Part shown: positions 1-12,061 of the stretch, in pieces
How positions within the stretch are numbered: position 1 is the stretch's first letter
How the letters are laid out: each line of letters opens with the position of its first letter
Source of the DNA: Stachybotrys elegans
Lineage: Eukaryota; Ascomycota; Sordariomycetes; Hypocreales; Stachybotryaceae
NCBI GenBank assembly: GCA_020746835.1
Contig: JAGPNK010000004.1
Coordinates: forward strand, 1,922,001 to 1,986,000
DNA length: 64,000 bases
Direction of reading: 5' to 3'
Program-made: the position numbers and the translations under genes
The notes under the pieces: generated by a model
Told to the model about the DNA's origin: nothing
Databases searched by the model: none
Seen by the model: only the letters and a program-made list of their open reading frames with translations

Positions 1-882
1 TTGATCACCAAACACAACCACCATCTCTCATCCCATCTCAACTCTTGACCGCGATACGCTTGGCCCTGGCTTGGTCCCCCAGCCTGTGGGCCCGTCCGGT
101 GTCTGCCCCAGCAATCCTTACAAAGTTCGGCCCGCCTGACATCCGTGCCACAACCATCGTGGTTGAGCACAAGGGTTCTGGTCTAGCATTTTGGTTGGTG
201 TCGTGAGTCACTTTGAACTGACATTCACGACTTCCAGGCAGCATCGGGCAATCAACGAGGCCGTATCCCTGCTTTGTCCGCAAACCGACATTCCATCTAT
301 TTCCAGCAGTGGCGGACACGACGTTACCTGCTGACTTTGTTATACACACATACGCTAATGACGCAGAGTCTGGCTAGCCTGCCAACCCATCCACAACAAC
401 ATGATCCTCCAAAGATACGATTGTGGGAGTGCCCAGAAAGATTACTGAGTGTCCCGGAGCAGATGATGCACTGCCGGAAGTTCCCCCTTCCCGTACCGTA
501 TCCTGACCATTCTTCTCCCACCTGCGCCGAGCATTGACCCCTGGCAGGATTAGGCAGAGCTCCCAACATGCTCTCTTCCCTGCCCCTCAAGGCTGAGAGC
601 TACAGCTTCGCAGCACCGCCGGTTCATAGTTATATATATGGCGATGATCCTCTTCATTCCTCAAGATGCATCCTTCACATCTCAGTGCAATCTCAACCAT
701 CTTCATTTGTTGCTCATTCGTACCTCATCTGCCACATCGGAGTTCAATGGCTAGCACAGCGCCGCTCAACCTCATACTGTTCAAGAGAGCACATCATACT
801 CCCAACGCCCTACACCACCTTTATCAGTATCACCAGTTTTGTAGTTGAGACTCTCATCTGATCTACAACTTTCATCCCCACA
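1..882. other. left-edge intergenic region
   Basis: No convincing gene is seen here. Two overlapping minus-strand frames (about 38-349 and 324-590) are open and contain several Cys residues, but they lack an ATG start and a recognisable domain. A TATA-like run lies at 630-639, about 245 bases before the start codon of the next gene, and may belong to its promoter. Confidence 0.5.
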
Positions 883-2218
883 ATGGACTCCGGAGCCGGC
901 TTTCAGGTCTTCTCCCTTCGCTCCGAGAACCACAGAGTCCGCGAGTATAAGCGCCGGAGGGAGCATAAGAAGACAAAGCTCGGATGCATCGCCTGCCGAG
1001 CCAAGAAGGTCAAGGTCAGTTTGCTATGCAGCCCTCCCCCCGAACGTGCACCAACGTCATTGCTGACATTTAGCTGGTGGGCAGTGCGACGAGACACGCC
1101 CGGTTTGCCTGCGGTGTTCTCGCAACAAGAGAGAGTGTGTGTACGAGACGCCCGAGGACGGGTCCGAGTCTGACCACGCCGGCGGCCAGGCGTCTGCCGC
1201 ACAGACTACTGCCGGCCTGTCGTCCCTGGCTGCACCGACACTTGATCCTTCATTCTCTCCCGGCTCGGACAATGGCACCGATGACGCACAACTGTGGCAG
1301 AACCTGCAGCAGTACGAGGCTGAGCTGTTCCAAATGAAGAACAGCAGCACAATCATTGCCTTCTCGCAGGGTAATTCTTTGCTCAATCATGTCCTACTTG
1401 CCTTGTCTGCGTGTCACCTGAGGCAACAGACTCCTGGATCCGTTCAGCACCGTATCGCAGAGCATTTCCAACAGTCCGAGGCTCTCCATGAGTTCCAACA
1501 AGCACTAGACACGCCAAGGCAGGACTTGGGGGAGCAGGGAGTCAGTGTCTTGATCCTGAGCGCAATATTGCTTGGGCAGATCACGTTTGCGCTCCCTGCT
1601 TCCGAGACAGCCGACGATGAACACCTTGACCCGAGAAGCTCGTGGGTTTTTGACCAGGGAGATAGTCAGCTGGGATGGCTCGATCTCCAGGTTGGCTTAC
1701 ATTCACTTATTGCCTCCGTAGCGCCGTATGGAGGACCGGCCCTAGACTTTGTGAGCAGCATCTTCATTCAGGACCGAGAGGACACGTGGTGGGGTGCGCA
1801 AGGAGAGAGACCGCTTCGAGCCATGCCTTCTACATGGGCGCACGTCTTGCACTTTGACAACGAAATCCCCGTCCACTCCCAGGCTTCGGCCTTGCTCGAC
1901 TTGCGCGATACCCAACCAGTTGCCCCCAACGTCTTCAAAGCTCTCATATTCCTAGGCGACATCGACCAAAACTTCCGCCAACTGCTCAACACCAAAGATG
2001 AGAGGGCGTTGTGGATGCTCGGATACTGGTTCGGCCTACTGAGCCGGTTCGAAGACGTCTGGTGGACCAGGCAGCGCGCGAGGCGAGACCACCAGGCCAT
2101 TCTTATGTGGCTGCAACAGCTCAATCTTGGGGGCCGTCCAGGCCCCCAAGGACAAGCATGGCAGGCTATGATGCATGAGCTTGAGCTGGCTCCTCGGGCT
2201 GCCTGGAGAGTACCCTGA
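883..2218 (+). CDS. Zn2Cys6 fungal transcription factor
   Basis: Predicted nuclear transcription regulator of 421 residues, two exons (883-1014, 1085-2218) with a 70 bp intron that splits the zinc cluster. Splicing restores a perfect Cys-X2-Cys-X6-Cys-X6-Cys-X2-Cys-X6-Cys cluster at C35, C38, C45, C52, C55 and C62, preceded by a basic stretch (residues 22-33). The rest (about 80-421) is mostly helical with several Trp residues and resembles the short UPC2/aflatoxin-regulator-like class without the large Fungal_trans domain. The start is the first ATG of the open frame. The cluster is diagnostic of the family; the regulated genes cannot be read from sequence. It lies about 2.4 kb from a sugar-use block and could regulate it, but nothing direct shows this. 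Confidence 0.86.
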
Positions 2219-3791
2219 GCAGACAATGAGCGTACACACGCGCCCCCGGTAAGCCGGCAATACCAAACCCCACTGACAGGTGGCCGATTTATTTCCCTTT
2301 TACATTGTTTCAACAAATTTCCCTTGTTCGATGAGTGTCTTTTTACCTCATGCTTTCAGCTTATCTCAATCCACCCACGATAGACTACTTTGCGTCAAGA
2401 TGTTGCGCTTCTAAATGCTCCATTAACGGACCACGGATACGCGGCCTTTTTGTTATCTCTGTTTATTTGTTTGTTTTCCCTTTCTTGATGACGAGGGCAG
2501 TTGGTGCCACCCTCGCTACTGTCTCAGTATTCTTTACCATGGACACACGTACCATCATCGAAGCAGAATGCTCGATATTCTGATAGCCAAGACTCATTCT
2601 CGGGTACTTGAAGTCCGAGGGTAGGAGTATATCATTGGCGAAGTTTATGTACGAGCTGTGTTTACATTGCGAAAGCTTTCTGAGCTTCTATGTGTATTAC
2701 GATGAATTTCATTTCTTAGCATAGATTCTCTTTACAATTGTCATTAGATGTTTCCTTCTCCATCTTTGTCTCTCGCCTGTATTTTATCAAATCAACCAAG
2801 TAATGATACGAGCAAACGAAGGAAAGAGCATGCTTATGCTGGTTTGAGACCTTAGGTTTTCTTCTGTCAATGTGCTTCATGTTACTGTGTAACTGTATGT
2901 CAGGTTAGGACAGAACCCTTCTATTACATATTTGACAAACATCTCATGCACGAACTCGTATCCATTTGCTGGGAAGCTAATGCTCACATTCGGCCAGTAC
3001 CTGTAGAAGCCTGCCCTTGAAATCATTCTAAAAGGTATTCGAGATTCTTCTTCTTCTACTATACGTGTAAGAGACAAACATGTAGATTTTGCAAAATTTC
3101 ACGCCGAGTGCCCCTTTATATCTGGTCGTCTCACCAGTTCGGAAGGGATGTATTTATTGACTTTATGATATTATTAGAGCTTTTGTTTTCTCTGTTTGAG
3201 GGTATAGCTCACAACTGACGATCCAAATACTCTGTTCGTATCAAAAGGGCATCGGAATGCAGTGAATCATTAACGTATTCAACAAATTTCTACTCAGGTT
3301 GAAATTCAGTGTATACATAACTCACGTCAAGAAGTTTGCTTCTTTTTGTACATAGACATGGTTTGAAGGAGTGTATAAGAAGGCCTGTTCAGGTAGCTAA
3401 CCAACAATAAGAATTAAGAGTGGCAATGATGATAAATTATTCTTAGCCACAATAGGTGACTGAGTGCGGAGCCAAACCATGAAACGAACTACCACAACCT
3501 CTGCTTGGCTTGCAGATGGGTTTAATGCCCAATATATGGCTGAATTAACAAAAAAAGAATAGCTGATGAAGAAACGTACCTACTGGACTTACGTTGGTGT
3601 GAGGATCGCCGGCAGGAGCGAAGGTGGAAAGAAGACCTTCCAGGCAGGAGCCCCAAGATAGGACCATTCGATGGCATCATTGACTCCCCCAACTCACTCG
3701 CTGATTCTTCCAGAAACACCAACACGTCGTGTAAATACCGACCTTTACGGCAACGACTTGAACGCAGCCATCGCGACTCTCACCGCCCATC
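2219..3791. other. AT-rich intergenic region
   Basis: A 1.57 kb stretch clearly richer in A and T than its flanks from about 2290 to 3560. No open frame looks coding and no transposase or reverse-transcriptase fragment is visible. It presumably holds the 3' end of the zinc-cluster gene and the promoter of the secreted-protein gene. Confidence 0.5.
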
Positions 3792-4445
3792 ATGGAACTC
3801 GCTTCTATTCTCCTTCTTCTGTCCTGCGCCACTCCCCTCGTCCATGGCTTCTACACAATGCGCACCCACGCTCCAGACCACGCCTCGATACACGGACTGG
3901 TCATCAACGCTCGTGAGAGGTCTTTCATCATCGGCGCGGCAAACCCAACTACATACTGCGGCATCTCCGACGCCTCGCAGTGTCCGCCAGGGACCGAAAC
4001 GCTGATCAACAAGAACATGACATACCTAGGGGTAAGGAGAAGCGCCGTCTCTCCACACCGTGCCTCGAGTATTGCTGACACGCGCGCATAGTCGGCCACT
4101 CCCGGCGGCCAGGTCATCTTCACAAGCCCCAACGGCGAGATCTCCTACACGCTGCCTGGCTCATCCAGGATGACAGAGGGTGCGGTCGCCGGCGGCTTCG
4201 TCACGTCCAGGATCATGCGCGACAACACGACTGTCGAGATCCTGACGTACCAGACGCATGCTATGGGCAGCGGGCTCTGGGCGTGTCGTCGGTCTGATGA
4301 ATGCCGTGCTGCTGAAGATGGGCAAGGCGTGGAGTGGGTTCTCACAGCTTCTGCACCGTGTTTCACCCCTATAGGATGCGTCGCGCTCAGTGGCGTCGAG
4401 TTGGTTGAAGCGGGGGACAAGTACGGAGCTTGGGCATATACTTAA
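3792..4445 (+). CDS. small secreted protein, IgE-binding-protein-like
   Basis: A 197-residue predicted secreted protein from two exons (3792-4031, 4092-4445) joined across a 60 bp GT-AG intron. The N-terminus is a clean signal peptide of about 19 residues (MELASILLLL then a Gly at the likely cleavage site). The mature part has several Cys residues and a SIHGLVINA-like segment followed by TYCG, which recalls the fungal IgE-binding or cell-wall small-protein family known from Aspergillus. That assignment rests on overall resemblance only. The molecular role is unknown. Expected location is the cell wall or outside the cell. Confidence 0.72.
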
Positions 4446-4581
4446 GCACATGCCATTTGGCGACACCAGCAAGACTTATTTACGTCAAGATTCATATCGT
4501 ATTCATCTTATATCCCAACTCCATAAATCGTTCATTTGTCATAAATCACCACCCTTGTCCTTTTCAGAATCCCATCGCTCC

Positions 4582-7500
4582 TTAATCCAGAATCAGCTCA
4601 AAGTCAAACTCCTGATCCCCCCTCAATGTATGCTCCGGTAGAGTGACGGGCCCGCACGACCCAGTCCCCAGTCCGTGGTGAGCCCAATCCAGGCGGATAA
4701 TCGTGTCATCCCTCTTCTTTTTTCTCAACTCGTGCGGGTGCGTAGCCTTGTCAATGTCCTCGGTGGTGTAGTGCATTGCCGAGAAGCTTGCGCCTGATAG
4801 ATCGCCGAACCGCGCTCTCAAAAGACGGCCGTTGGCCCCCACGAATTCGACGTGCCGGACATCGGTGCGATTGCCTCCATCCTGGGGAAACTCGTAGTCG
4901 ACCCAGAGGTCATCTACAGTCGATTCCCACTTGCCAAACAGCTGCGAGAACTTCTTGTCCCGGTATGACTCGCCAGGACCACGGCCCCACCACCGGACAC
5001 TGTCCACTCCGGCGAGACCCGCCGTGATGCCAATACGAGCAAAGGTCCGGGGGAGGAGCAGGCCGTGGGGTCGGCCCCTAACGCGAAGAGTAACGTTATC
5101 CCCGCGGAAGTGGTAGGTCCAGAACACATCGACTGCCCAAGCGAGAACAGGGGGCGCGATCCTTCCAACAATCTCCACCACGATGCCATCATCAGTCTCT
5201 TCACATTTGACTTGGCGCACATAATGCTGGGTCTGATGGACGCGGCGTTCAATCCATCTCCTGCCGTGGCCCTTGCGGTCGTTGTCCGTGAGGGCGCGGT
5301 AAAAGTCCATGGTGATGGGTTTGGTGATGAGCTCCACATCTGGGTAGGCGTGTCGCTTCCAGCCGGATAGCAGGCCCGTGGTGAGATTGATGGACCAGGT
5401 CGACGCTTGGTTGGCGGAGACGACTGTGATGCAGGACGGTGACGAGTGGTCGAGTGTGGGCTTTGTGGATAGGGGCTCTACCGCCCGCAGTTCATTCAGG
5501 GATAAGGGACTGAGGAGGAGGACCTGGCCGGTCGCGACAATGTGACCGGCAGGGGCCCAGTTGGTGGCCTCTCTTAGTCGATATGTGAGGTTAAGATAGA
5601 CTTCTCCATGTGTGTCTTTGAGGATTTCCGTGTCCCAACCATCCAAGGTCAGGAATCCTGCAGTATGTGGCTCGATACCTGGGAGACGATCAGCACAAGA
5701 TGACGAAAGAAAGAGTAGGTAGTTTAAAGCGGACAGATAACATACCCATGGGAATCTCGATTTCACTGCCGGAAATTGTCTGATCCTCGGCGACTATATC
5801 CCAGGTGCAGGTTACGTGGTCCAGTGAAAGGAAGTCATATCTGTTGACGATGGTGACCTGGCTGCCCTCCATGGCAAAGGTTTGAATGGGTTCGATTGCC
5901 TTGGCATATTCGAGAAGGCCGGGAGTGGGGGTGTGGTTGGAAAAGAGTACGCCGTCCATGATGAAGTTGCCGTCATTGGGCACGTCGCCAAAGTCTCCGC
6001 CATAGCCCATGTACTCCTCACCGTCTTCCGTTTTTGTCCTTAAGCCCTGCTGCTGTGTCAGTGTATGTTGACGTGAAAAACAATGCAACGTCCACGTACG
6101 TGATTGGCCCATTCCCAGATGAAACCACCCATGAGACGAGGGTAGAGATACATGGCATCCAGGTAACCCGCACAGTTTCCTGGGCCGTTGCCCATGGCGT
6201 GAAGGAATTCACAGAGAACCAGGGGCTTGTTCCATTTTTCCTCGCGCGCAAATTCGATGATGCTCTCCACACTGGAGTACATGCGGCTGAAGATGTCGGC
6301 TGTCCTAGCATCGCGGTCGCCCTCGTAGTGAACCAGTCTCGTAGGATCCAGAGACTTTATGGTGTCGTACATTGCCTGGTGATTCTGGCCGTAAAAGGCC
6401 TCGTTACCAAGCGACCACATGAAGACGCAAGCATGGTTTTTGTCACGAGCAACCAGCTGTCGAGCGCGGTCGACGTAGTGTTTCTTCCAGTCTGGGTTGT
6501 CCGAGGTGTAGTGCGTAGGGTTGCCGCCAGTCTGGTTGAAGCCGTGACATTCTAGGTCTGCCTCGTCGAGGACCCAGAATCCAAGCTCGTCGGCCAGGTC
6601 ATAGAGACGTACATCGTTGAGCTGATGAGACGTTCGGATGGCATTGATGTTGTGTCTTTTCATTAGGAGCAAGTCTTGCTTCATGAACTCGTAAGGCACT
6701 GCTCTTCCATGGTCAGGGTGGTGCTCGTGGCGATTGGCACCACGAATCTTGATAGGTTTCCCGTTGACACAAAAGACGCCGTCTAAGAGTTCGAAACTGC
6801 GGAAACCCACACGCTGCACTAGAGAGCACCCGCCCTCACCAAGGAAATTCAGGACCATGGTGTACAAAATGGGTGTCTCAGCGGTCCACTTGTAAGGGCT
6901 GTGAACGGAGAGGGCGATCAATGCAGATGTCGACACTTGTTTAGTGACTTCTCCGATGAGGGCACCGTCAGGGTCTAGGAGCTTGAGCTCGACAGAGGTC
7001 GGGGTGTTGACGGAGACCTTGACACCGAGAGCTGCGTTCTTGTACTCTTCATCAAGCTGGGTAATGGCGTGAAAGTCGAGAGGGTGAACCTTGGGAAAGG
7101 CATGAAGGTAAACATCACGAAAGATGCCACTGAGCCACCATTGATCCTGGTCCTCGAGATAACTGCCGTCACAACGCTGATAAACCTCGACGGCGAGGGT
7201 ATTGGGGGCGTCGAAATGAGCTGCTTTGGTGATGTCAAATTCACTGGGGTTTCTTGAGCCCTGTGAGTATCCGACATAGTTTCCATTGACCCAAACAGAG
7301 AAGGACGAGTCAACGCCCTCGAACCGTAGGCGTAGCTGATGGTCGGTGAAGTTGTCGTTGATAGTGAAGCGGGTTATGTACCTGCCACATTCGTTGTGCT
7401 CAAAGGGAACATTTGGGGGGTCAACGGGCCAAGGGTACGGGACGTTGGTATAATGAGGCCCTTTTCCATGTCCATGCAGCTGCCACATGCTGGGGACAGG

Positions 7501-8046
7501 AATGTCTGAGAAGGCCGAGGCATCGAAGCCCGGGTCGTAGAAGTCTACGGGTCCATCGAAGGGAGAATATGTGTGATGAAACTTCCATGTGCCGGAGAGA
7601 CATTGAGCCTTGGCCTTGGTGACATCCCGGGTCAGTGCGTCTTTTTCATTGTCGTAAAGGTAGAAATGGCTGCGAGGAGTGAGGGCATTGCGATGAATGA
7701 CTTTGATGTTGTTCCAGTCGGGAGCAGGGCTAGAATTAGAGTGCCGAGGATGAGCAGCCGAAGTGGAGCGTGAAACGGTAGGGGAGATGGGGGAAAAGGC
7801 GGAAGCAGAAGCGGAGGCGGAAGCGGAGGCGGGAGAGGTGATGGGAGAGGTGATGGGTGTAAGTCCAGATACGGACCCGGCGGTGGGAGAAGACGCCTCG
7901 AGGGACCTGACAGACAAGGACTTGACGGTTGGCGCCTTGCTGGCAGCCGGCGACGGGACCAACATGGTATCTCGCCAACCGCCAGGCGGCAGTGGAAGGG
8001 AAGTGAGAGTAATCTTGTCGTTGGGGGGCCCCGGGGTGTGGGCCAT
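4582..8046 (-). CDS. GH2 beta-galactosidase, LacZ/Lac4 type
   Basis: Predicted intracellular beta-galactosidase of 1114 residues that hydrolyses lactose and related beta-galactosides. Three exons on the minus strand: 8046-6100, 6046-5746 and 5678-4582. Family hallmarks are present: an N-terminal sugar-binding jelly roll after residue about 100, the acid/base Glu549 in SLGNEA, the nucleophile Glu613 in LCEF followed by HAMGNGPG, the WEWANH motif at the end of exon 1, and the C-terminal Bgal_small_N domain. The first ATG in frame is at 8046; the frame stays open 22 codons further upstream without another ATG. The first 100 residues are a Ser/Ala/Pro-rich tail with a run of alternating Ser-Ala, absent from most relatives. 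No signal peptide is visible. It is divergent from a lactose-permease-like transporter. Confidence 0.93.
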
Positions 8047-10146
8047 ACGGGCAGATGAAGGAGAAGGAAGAGGAGAGAAGGAGATGAGGTCGAAAACGAG
8101 CGGGCGGTTCAACGTTGTCTGATGGGTCCGATCAGATCAGCTGGACTGCTTGTCGGTTGTCGTCCGTAGTCGCCCGTAGTCGCTAGTAGTAGTCGCTAGT
8201 AGTCGTTCGTCTCCAGTGGTCTGGAAGCTTGGTCTGTCATGCCTCGCCGGCTAGGAACGGAGCCTTGGGAACCCTTGCTATTTTGCCCAGCCCGAGAGAA
8301 ACCCGGCAGAAGCAGAATCAGGCGGCAGGTCGACTGACTTGAAGGACGGATCGGTGGGTTTGGCCGTGAGGCGATCGGTCAATTGTGAGCATGTGGGCAG
8401 ATGGCGGCAGTGAGCTGTGGTGCTTCGGCCATGCCATGCCGAATAGTGGAGGGCGGGGTCAAGTGCCTGCTAGTAATATTAAGCTAATTGCTCTACTGGT
8501 GGTACCCTTTTTGGTCTAGAGTGCGCACTGAGGTTTGCTTGGTTCAAGTAGCTTAGTGTGCAATTTCGGAGTTTTGCGTACACGTTCGGTGCAGCCAAAT
8601 AAGGGTTTCGAGTCCACAATCCAGCCACTAGTCCTTGAGCTTTCCCTGATAGAGTATGAAACGGACAATTCTGTACCAAGTGGGCAGTAGAAACGGGGGA
8701 AGCCGGAAAAAGGGAGGAGAAAATAATAGCCCTAGAAAAGAAAATGAGCCGTCGGGTGACTCAGCTCTTCCTTCTCCCAAATTATTCCACTTACTAAGCT
8801 CCTTCCCTACGCCACTGACCAAGCCAAGCCGGTTAGCTATGGGGAAAAGGGAAAGATCGTCATCGTCACTCTTCAGCCCATTCAACTTCACTCATTCACA
8901 GCCATCACCTCCTCCGTCATCCTGCGCACCCCGCCAACACCAGTCACTTCTTATTCGACTGGGGATGAGAATCAAGGAAAGCAAACCGTCTCACAATCCA
9001 GCTCGCTACCTGGCTGGGCTCCGATTGGTAGCAAGTATCAACAAACCCGGGTTTACCCTGGTTGCCATTTCATGGGTTCTCGTCTTGTGACTCCGCAACT
9101 CGCTGATGCTTTTTGGGGTAGCACCAACATGGGGAGCCGCTGCTCATCTCCTTGGCTTGCTTCCCCGCCTTGGTTGGCAACCGCGCAAATGACACTCAAC
9201 CTGCCTCCCCAGGATGTGGCCCATCATTACCCCGAACTGGTTTCCCCAGTCGTTAGAATGTATGGACCACAGAACATTTGCCATTGACGACTTCTCCTCC
9301 ACCAACTCTGGCATGCCCGAGGCTAAGCCTTAGTGGAACGACTATATTAGAGTAAAGCGGTTAGACTCGACCGGTGGGGTTATGCCTTTGCTCTCTACGG
9401 CCGCATGGCAAACACGAAGACCAATCTGTTCTAACGGAGGACTCCCCGAGGGGCACAATTCCCTTGCCTGGGGCCAGCATCTTCTCCTCATCGTCATTAT
9501 CCAACTGCAATGCTTATGGACACCGCATGCAACCCAAAGTCATCATCAAGCTTTGAGGTGTGGGGAGTCCGGGGAAGCATGCCCCAGGGAACCATGTCTT
9601 GGGGCCATCTCCAACCTGGGGTCTTCCTCACTCCAACCGAGGCTGCTGCTTCCCCATTGACTTGTGGTGACATGTTTGCCGCTGTTTACCTTGCGTATCT
9701 GGACTATATCAACTACGTTAAGGATTCTCTGGTGGATACGTCTGTCCCAAGTAGGGCCGAGCACACGAGCGGCTTGCCGTTTCTCGGCGCCATCACCAAA
9801 GGAAGAGACGTGGAGCCTTGGCATTAGAGGTTTCTGCCATCATGCCATGTGCCATCTGATCTGAGTACGAGCCATAGACCGGTTCCAGACACCCGTTTGT
9901 GGATATCCTCTCCCCAAGGTGCCTAGGGACCTGCCCTGGTTGCCCCATGCACCAGACTAATCAGCTCCAGTTGCGCAGCTGGTGAAATTTGGGGGATTTG
10001 CGCTGCTGGTTATATAATACCTCTGCATCTTCCGTCCTTGACGTGCCACTGCAAGTGGTGTGTGTTGCTTCTTTGCTTCCCTTCGACCCCCCCAAGCAGC
10101 ACTGTGACTCCATCTCAAGTGCCGTCACCTCGCGCTACCCTTCACC
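8047..10146. promoter_or_regulatory. shared promoter region of beta-galactosidase and transporter
   Basis: A 2.1 kb gene-free interval between two divergent genes. It contains a tandem GTAGTCG-type repeat near the beta-galactosidase start and a TATA-like run at 10011-10017, 130 bases before the transporter start. Six sites fitting the CreA/Cre1 consensus SYGGRG crowd into 9374-9621 (9374, 9468, 9560, 9569, reverse at 9582, and 9616). Open frames in the interval (for example 8656-9090) show no domain. Carbon catabolite control of both genes is an inference from these sites. Confidence 0.5.
8161..8211. repeat. short tandem repeat GTAGTCG/CTAGTA
   Basis: Imperfect tandem copies of a 6-8 base unit containing TAGTCG, seen at least five times in about 50 bases, 115 bases upstream of the beta-galactosidase start codon. 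It may be a simple expansion or a set of transcription-factor half sites. Confidence 0.7.
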
Positions 10147-12061
10147 ATGTCCGGCTTTGACGAGAAACCTCACGATGAGGTAGCCAGTGACCATGTCAAT
10201 GAGCTCCCTGAGAAGCAGACGACCGAGGTTACAGGCGCCTCTGTCGCCCTGGCTGCCGCCGTCGCTGCTCAAAAGCCCGAGCCCTGGTCCAAGAGCATGA
10301 TCCGCCTCTACGGTATCATGGGCATTGGGTATCTTGTCTCGACCATGAACGGTTTCGGTAAGTTCTGACATGGCAGACTCGGCATCTGATCACACATTAA
10401 CACCCTGTACTACAGACAGCTCTCTCATGGGCGCCATCAATGTCATGGAGCCCTACCAGCAAACCTTTGGCCTGACTAGCGCAGGTTCTACAGCTGGCAT
10501 CGTCTTCATTACCTACCAGCTCGGACAGATTGCTGCTTTCCCCTTCTGCGGTCTCCTCGCCGACGGACTTGGTCGTCGATGGTGCATTGCCATCGGCTGC
10601 TTCCTTGTTCTGGTTGGAACAGCCATCCAGGCGCCCGCTCACACCTTGAATATGTTCATCGGAGGCCGTTTCGTCCTGGGATTGGGTGCTGCTATTGCCT
10701 CTGCTGCTGCCCCCGCTTACACCGTCGAGCTGGCTCACCCTGCTTACCGTGGTTTCATGGCTGGAATGTGAGTCTATCTTCTACACGGCTTCGTCAAGAT
10801 CTCGTTCAGCGGGTGGGAGCTAACAAATGTTGTCTCAGGTACAACAACTTCTGGTGGGTTGGAAACATCCTCGCTGGATGGACAACGTACGGCACCAACG
10901 AGCACTTTGATACAGCATGGGCATGGCGTGTACCTACCATTGTGCAAGCTGCCATCCCCGCCATTGTCATGGTCACCATCCCCTTCCTCCCCGAGACGCC
11001 CCGTTGGCTCATTGCCCACGACCGAACCGAAGACGGTCTCGCCGTCCTAGCCAAGTACCACGGTGAAGGCGATCCCAACCACCCCATCGTGCAGCTCCAG
11101 TACCGCGAGATTCTTGAGCAGCACAACATGTACAAGTCCGAGAACGCCTGGTGGGACTACCGCGAGCTCTTCAACACCCGTGCCGCTCGCTACAGACTCG
11201 CCATGGTCATCTGCATGGCTTTCTTTGGCCAGTGGAGCGGTAACAATGTGATTTCGGTATGTCGGGCCCTTACATCTTCCCCAAGACTAAAACATGATTG
11301 CTGACGATTCATTAGTACTTTATGGTTCGCTCCCCTTCAATTTGCTGAGCGAGTAACACCTCTAACGTATAGCAGCCTGTTATGATTGAGTCGGCCGGTA
11401 TCACCAGCAGAAGCACCCAGCTCCTCCTCAACGCCATCAACCCCATCTTCTCCATGATTGCTGCCATCTATGGTGCTTCGCTGCTCGACAAGCTCGGCCG
11501 CCGCCCCATGATGATCTGGGGTCTCGTCGGATCTCTCATCAGTTACGTTTTCCTCACCGCGTTTACTGCCGAGAGCGCCAACAACCAGAACCTGTCATAC
11601 GGTGTCATCGTCTTCATCTACCTCTTCGGTGTCTGTTTCGCATGGGGTTTCACGCCTCTGCAGACCCTTTACGCTGTTGAGTGTCTTGAGAACCGAACTC
11701 GTGCCAAGGGCTCCGGTCTCAACTTTTTGTTCCTCAACATTGCCATGGTACGTCTTGCACCGCTCGTGTTGGTGGGGTCTTATGACTTACTTAATATCGC
11801 TAGGTTGTCAACACGTACGGTATTAGCGAGGGCATGGCCACCATTGGCTGGAGGCTGTACCTCGTCTACATCATCTGGATCGTCGTCGAGATTGTCGTCA
11901 TCTACTTCTTCTTCGTGGAGACGGCCGGCAAGACGCTTGAAGAGATGTCTGAGATCTTCGAGGCCAAGAACCCCAGGAAGGAGAGCACCAAGAAGCACAA
12001 GGTTACCGTCGACCAGGGTGGCAATGTTGTTCATGTAGATACCCACGAGACCAAGGTCTAG
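10147..12061 (+). CDS. MFS sugar transporter, lactose-permease-like
   Basis: Plasma-membrane sugar:proton symporter of the major facilitator superfamily, 539 residues with about 12 membrane segments. I build six exons: 10147-10357, 10416-10767, 10839-11256, 11316-11324, 11376-11747 and 11804-12061. The fourth exon is a 9-nt microexon coding Tyr-Phe-Met; it restores the conserved NNVISY-x-x-P segment. Sugar-porter motifs are seen: DGLGRRW after helix 2, PETPRWL after helix 6, LDKLGRRP after helix 8, and VETAGKTLEEM near the C-terminus. A cytoplasmic N-terminal tail of about 55 residues precedes helix 1. Its divergent partner is a GH2 beta-galactosidase, as for lacpA-bgaD and LAC12-LAC4, so lactose or another galactoside is the likely substrate (inference). 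Confidence 0.92.
11316..11324 (+). other. 9-nt microexon
   Basis: Three codons (Tyr-Phe-Met) flanked by an upstream acceptor ATTAG with a CTGACG branch-like site and a downstream donor GTTCGC. The following intron (51 bp) has CTAAC and ends in CAG. Including the microexon gives the family pattern Tyr-aromatic-x-Pro-x-Met; skipping it keeps the frame but deletes a conserved piece of a membrane helix. Confidence 0.75.

Noticed and set aside
8530..8620. B-box-like GGTTCAAG as a tRNA candidate
   Set aside because: No matching A-box, no cloverleaf pairing, and the invariant CC after the B-box is missing.
8656..9090. 144-codon frame in the shared promoter
   Set aside because: ATG present but Ser/Pro-rich with no signal peptide or domain; interval fits promoter DNA.
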